The notes beneath the pieces are model-generated. The model saw only the letters and a program-made list of their open reading frames with translations, had not been told where the DNA came from and ran no database searches. This document shows, piece by piece, positions 6,327 to 8,913 of a stretch of 8,913 nucleotides of DNA. Within the stretch, counting starts at the first letter, position 1. Every line of letters begins with the position of its first letter. The translations under genes were made by a program, and so were the position numbers. Source of the DNA: an uncultured Eudoraea sp. (lineage in GTDB: Bacteria; Bacteroidota; Bacteroidia; Flavobacteriales; Flavobacteriaceae); contig CAJQNH010000221.1 in the NCBI GenBank assembly GCA_905479615.1, positions 1-8,913 of the forward strand, read 5' to 3'.

Positions 6327-7016
6327 CTAATTGTCTAATGTCCGCTCCATAGAATTCCAATAGTTTTGTAATCCTTGATTGATCATTTCTACGGTGGCTT
6401 TACTGGTTATTGTAGCTCCGGCGATACCATCAGTCATCGAGTTACCTTCAATCAATGTCATACCACTCTGTTTTAAACCAAAGTCATTTGAATCATTCTC
6501 TGATACTTTTCCAATAAATTGATTTTCATAAGAGTCTTGTGTGATTCCGGCACCATACCCTTCTGATTCCACCATATGTTCAAACTGAAGCTTCAGAATT
6601 TCTTTCCTTTTATTGTCAATCAGAATTTTTGCCCAGATGGCGCCTATATTTCCTCTGCCTGGTATAACAAGGATCACCTCATCTGATCCAATAATTTCAA
6701 ATATTAGCAAGGAAGAAGTTGATCTTCCCTTTATTATATTTTTATAGATTTTCGTATTTTTTTCTGAATCAGAATTAGTGACTTTGCTATTTTCATCAAT
6801 AGTCTTAAAAGCCATTAAACTGGAAATAGTAGTTGTATCTGTAAAAGGGATATTTGCAAATTCCAGAAACTCCTTTACCACAGGAGAAATTTGCTTTGTA
6901 ACATTCACTTCTTTAAGTGGCTGTTCCACAACAGCTTTTTCCCTGCAGTTCCAAATTAAAGTCAGTAGTATGCCTAATACTAAATTGATTCCGGTATTTT
7001 TTAGCATGGTGTTCAT
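6327..7016 (-). CDS. Covalent-FMN-binding lipoprotein, NqrC/RnfG-like
   Basis: The 229-residue product starts with a hydrophobic signal ending in TLIWNC (Cys24), a relaxed but plausible lipobox, which predicts an outer-face lipoprotein. The C-terminal half is an FMN-binding domain of the NqrC/RnfG type. It includes VILVIPGRGNIGAIWAKILID, EGYGAGITQDSYENQFIGK and the flavinylation motif DGIAGATITS (residues 196-205). This fits the D-x-x-[S/T/A]-G-A-T pattern recognised by the flavin transferase ApbE, with Thr202 as the expected FMN acceptor. NqrC and RnfG carry electrons within the Na+-pumping Nqr and Rnf complexes, but no partner subunit is encoded here and the membrane helix is replaced by a lipid anchor, so this is an orphan version. 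It starts 10 bp after the SDR gene. The domain call is confident; the redox partner is unknown. Confidence 0.88.
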   Translation of the reverse strand: MNTMLKNTGINLVLGILLTLIWNCREKAVVEQPLKEVNVTKQISPVVKEFLEFANIPFTDTTTISSLMAFKTIDENSKVTNSDSEKNTKIYKNIIKGRSTSSLLIFEIIGSDEVILVIPGRGNIGAIWAKILIDNKRKEILKLQFEHMVESEGYGAGITQDSYENQFIGKVSENDSNDFGLKQSGMTLIEGNSMTDGIAGATITSKATVEMINQGLQNYWNSMERTLDN

Positions 7017-7026
7017 TTAGCTATTT

Positions 7027-7788
7027 TTAACCAGCCATTAATCCGCCATCTATAACATAGGTGCTTCCGTTTACGTATTTACTTTCATCCGAAGCGAGAT
7101 AAAGAACCAGATTAGAAATTTCTAAAGCTTCCCCATACCTGCCAAAGGGAACAATAGCTTCAAAACCTTTTTGAACCTCGGCTGAATTATCAGGAGAAAT
7201 GTCTGTTTCTATTCTTCGCATCATTTGGGTATTTACTGGCCCTGGATGTATAGTATTTACACGTATTTTTCTATCAGCGAATTCTAAGGCGGATACTCTC
7301 ATTATCCCTATAACCCCATGTTTACTGGTCACATAGGCGCCTAATCCACTAAAACCTTTTAGTCCTGCTACCGAAGATGTGATAATCACAGATCCACCTT
7401 CAACCATTTTCGGGATTACGTATTTACACCCATACCATACTCCCTTAAGATTAACGGCTATTACCTTATCAAATACCTCATTGGGATAGTCTTCAATAGA
7501 ACTGGAGGATCCTTCGATTCCCGCATTATTAAAGAACAGATTTATTTTGCCAAATTTCGACAGGGTTTCAGCGGTATATCTTTCTACATCAGCCGGATTA
7601 GATACATCGGCAACGCAATAAGCCAAATGCTGGGAATCCAGTTCTTTGGAAGTTGATTCCAGGTTTTCTTTATTTATATCCACTAGCATGACGCTTGCCC
7701 CTTCCTTAAGAAACAATGCGGCTGTGCTCTTGCCAATTCCGGCAGCTCCTCCGGTAATAATGGCAACTTTGTCTTTTAATCGTTCCAT
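7027..7788 (-). CDS. SDR family oxidoreductase (classical, FabG-like)
   Basis: This 253-residue enzyme has every landmark of a classical short-chain dehydrogenase/reductase. The dinucleotide-binding motif TGGAAGIG is at residues 12-19, an acidic residue sits after strand 2 (Asp37, favouring NAD(H) over NADP(H)), and NNAG is at 87-90. The catalytic tetrad is Asn113, Ser139, Tyr152 and Lys156 (in AYVTSK). It also has HPGPVNTQM after strand 6 and YVIDGG near the C terminus. Length is normal. It should act in the cytoplasm, oxidising or reducing an alcohol/ketone pair; the substrate cannot be read from sequence, and names such as cyclopentanol or glucose dehydrogenase would be guesses. It starts 8 bp after the WG-repeat gene and ends 10 bp before the FMN-binding lipoprotein, so all three are likely one operon. 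The family call is very confident. Confidence 0.95.
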   Translation of the reverse strand: MERLKDKVAIITGGAAGIGKSTAALFLKEGASVMLVDINKENLESTSKELDSQHLAYCVADVSNPADVERYTAETLSKFGKINLFFNNAGIEGSSSSIEDYPNEVFDKVIAVNLKGVWYGCKYVIPKMVEGGSVIITSSVAGLKGFSGLGAYVTSKHGVIGIMRVSALEFADRKIRVNTIHPGPVNTQMMRRIETDISPDNSAEVQKGFEAIVPFGRYGEALEISNLVLYLASDESKYVNGSTYVIDGGLMAG

Positions 7789-7796
7789 AATGATAT

Positions 7797-8429
7797 TTAT
7801 AATTCAAGTTTTCGTATTTCCCAGGTATTGGTGGGAGATTTTACGGCCAAAGTGTTAACTGATAAAAATTTAGCTCGGAGCTCAGGCAATTCATAGCGCC
7901 TTACAGACATCGAAATACCATCTCTCTTATTAATAAGTAGCATAATATCGCCAGCAGTATCTAAGAGAACTTCACTAAATCTATAATCATAGATATTCAA
8001 TTGGAAATTGTTTTTACCTCTAAAGTCTTTTGTGACTAGTATGCCAACGGCATATCCTTCATTGAATTCCGTTAGATTCAAATATTCGGGTTCTATAATT
8101 ACTTTGCCATCTGTATTTATAAAACCATAGGTCATAATATCCTCTTCTTCCATTATTTTATTAATCATACATCTCCCATTTTTAAATTGAGGAAAACGTA
8201 TGGCACTAACGTCATTAACTGAGGTATTAGGTAAATTATTCCAAACAAGATCATCTCTAAATTCTATTACCAATTGGCCTTCTTTATTTATAAAACCCCA
8301 TTCATTACCCTTTCTTATTGCTGCCAATCCTTCACTAAATGGTGCTATTTCATCAATTCCGGTAAGTTCCTGTGCATGGAGTAAAAAGGGCAATATGATT
8401 AAAGCGAAAAGCAGGAATATTTTTTTCAT
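7797..8429 (-). CDS. Exported WG-repeat protein
   Basis: The first 20 residues are a clear signal peptide (MKKIFLLFALIILPFLLHAQ) with likely cleavage after Ala19, so the 210-residue precursor is exported. The mature part carries two WG (KWG) repeat units. One is FSEGLAAIRKGNEWGFINKE with GQLVIEF, from about residue 32. The other is a divergent copy with MTYGFINTDGKVIIEPEY and FNEGYAVG, where the Trp is replaced by Tyr. Such repeats are about 35 residues each and are thought to build beta-structures for binding; most family members have more copies, so this is a short version. The C-terminal 70 residues (DYRFSEVLLDTAG onward) are not recognisable repeats. It is the first gene of the three-gene operon, 8 bp before the SDR gene, behind a candidate promoter at 8455-8478. 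The repeat call is confident; the role is unknown. Confidence 0.85.
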   Translation of the reverse strand: MKKIFLLFALIILPFLLHAQELTGIDEIAPFSEGLAAIRKGNEWGFINKEGQLVIEFRDDLVWNNLPNTSVNDVSAIRFPQFKNGRCMINKIMEEEDIMTYGFINTDGKVIIEPEYLNLTEFNEGYAVGILVTKDFRGKNNFQLNIYDYRFSEVLLDTAGDIMLLINKRDGISMSVRRYELPELRAKFLSVNTLAVKSPTNTWEIRKLEL

Positions 8430-8454
8430 GAGATTTTATATTAAAGTGTTAATG

Positions 8455-8478
8455 TCAGCAGCAAAATTACGCTGCTGA
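8455..8478 (-). promoter_or_regulatory. Candidate -7 promoter element inside an inverted repeat
   Basis: TCAGCAGC (8455-8462) and GCTGCTGA (8471-8478) are perfect 8-bp inverted arms with an 8-bp centre. Read on the minus strand, the centre plus one arm base spells TAATTTTG (8469-8462), an exact match to the Bacteroidota -7 consensus TAnnTTTG, 32 bp before the WG-repeat ATG. No TTG is seen at the expected -33 distance. A regulator binding the arms would cover the -7 box and block transcription. The arms could also form an RNA hairpin, but no T-run follows. Confidence 0.4.
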
Positions 8479-8491
8479 TATTTCGTGTATA

Positions 8492-8505
8492 ATGACCTTC
8501 GTCAT
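8492..8505. repeat. Short inverted repeat upstream of the WG operon promoter
   Basis: ATGAC (8492-8496) and GTCAT (8501-8505) are 5-bp inverted arms around CTTC. The element lies about 25 bp upstream of the candidate -7 box, where the -33 region lacks a TTG, and so could be an activator site. Repeats this short arise often by chance, and the assignment rests only on position. Confidence 0.2.
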
Positions 8506-8579
8506 CCCAAAATCGCAAAACAATCAATCTGTAGCAATTATTCTACATGGCTTTGGGAATATCTCTCTCTTCTTATTTT

Positions 8580-8913
8580 TTAAAACATAATATTGGAATA
8601 AATCATACTCTTTAGGTCTTTTGGAAGTCCATCCCTAATATCTTCCATCTCGCCCAGGGAAATATATTTTCTCAAAATAATAAAGGTGGTATCTATATAT
8701 TGTTCGGCCACTTCATCATTGTATTCGAAATCATTAATAGCTGAAGGGCCATCGTATTTTTTTACCAGTTCTATAAATTCTGCCATATGTTTTACTTTCA
8801 ACTTCTTTTTATTTCTAAGTGTCCATCCGTTTACATAAACTGCTTTTAAGAACATAGGTAATTGCGCAATAAATTGTAAAGATTCCTCGGTGGAAATTAT
8901 ATCGCGCAAGCTG
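8580..8913 (-). CDS. DUF2267 domain protein (5' end outside window)
   Basis: The frame is open to the right edge, so the N terminus is missing; a TTG at 8909 is only an internal leucine codon. About 110 residues remain and cover the C-terminal part of a DUF2267 domain. EESLQFIAQLPMFLKAVYVNGW is the characteristic 'AQLP-hydrophobic-x-x-x-Y-x-x-GW' block. After a lysine-rich linker, MAEFIELVKKY and DEVAEQYIDTTFIILRKYISLGEMEDIRDGLPKDLKSMI match the second half, including the G-E-x-x-D-V/I-R-x-x-L-P signature. Family members are small helical proteins often near stress-response or membrane genes; their biochemical role is unknown. It ends 150 bp before the WG-repeat gene and is likely a separate transcript. 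The family call is fairly confident, given the partial length. Confidence 0.78.
   Translation of the reverse strand, partial: SLRDIISTEESLQFIAQLPMFLKAVYVNGWTLRNKKKLKVKHMAEFIELVKKYDGPSAINDFEYNDEVAEQYIDTTFIILRKYISLGEMEDIRDGLPKDLKSMIYSNIMF

Larger units (their letters stand above)
8430..8579. other. 150-bp intergenic region upstream of the WG/SDR/FMN operon
   Basis: It separates two minus-strand genes. Besides the two inverted repeats listed separately, a third (TGTAG at 8530-8534 with CTACA at 8543-8547) lies about 35 bp past the DUF2267 stop. On the minus strand it is followed by a T-rich run, so it could be a weak terminator, although a 5-bp stem is poor. No small gene or RNA gene is seen. 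Confidence 0.4.

Noticed and set aside
7646..7858. Open frame on the plus strand opposite the SDR gene, and similar frames opposite the FMN-binding, WG-repeat, GNAT and DUF5661 genes.
   Set aside because: These lie antisense to genes with clear family motifs, resemble no protein I know, and lack their own signals.
1..8913. Defence island, CRISPR array, toxin-antitoxin pair, phage or transposon.
   Set aside because: No tandem spaced repeats, nuclease, transposase, integrase, HTH regulator or toxin family is recognisable, and the gene families present are ordinary chromosomal ones.

Overview
The window is AT-rich chromosomal DNA that reads best as a member of the Bacteroidota. The support is indirect: genes mostly lack Shine-Dalgarno sequences, one candidate promoter has the TAnnTTTG-type -7 element of this phylum, and the gene families (DUF5661, zf-ribbon_2, YoaP-type GNAT, WG-repeat protein, orphan FMN-binding lipoprotein) are ones I associate with it. 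I cannot name a genus. No rRNA, tRNA, CRISPR array, insertion sequence, phage gene or integrase is visible, and no gene has an internal frameshift.

Positions 1-3673 run on the plus strand. First comes the C-terminal part of a P-loop NTPase-like protein cut by the left edge. A short cassette follows: a four-cysteine zinc-ribbon protein, an SRPBCC-fold protein and a six-helix membrane protein, at gaps of 16 and 47 bp. After a 224-bp spacer there is a stand-alone slipin (SPFH/stomatin family).

Positions 3705-8913 are entirely on the minus strand and converge on the slipin across 31 bp. Read in the direction of transcription, the order is as follows. A DUF2267 protein is cut by the right edge. 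A 150-bp spacer follows, with a candidate promoter/operator. Next is a tight three-gene set: exported WG-repeat protein, SDR oxidoreductase and covalently flavinylated NqrC/RnfG-like lipoprotein, at gaps of 8 and 10 bp. Then DUF5661 and a GNAT-YoaP fusion (13 bp apart), a conserved cysteine-motif protein preceded by a palindrome, and two small four-helix membrane proteins 2 bp apart.

No multi-gene system of known type is complete here. The most coherent unit is the WG/SDR/FMN-binding operon, which pairs a cytoplasmic NAD(H)-type dehydrogenase with an envelope flavoprotein that lacks the other Nqr or Rnf subunits. Most of the rest looks like ordinary accessory or housekeeping genes of unknown function. 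The findings are offered as modest leads, not as evidence for a new system.
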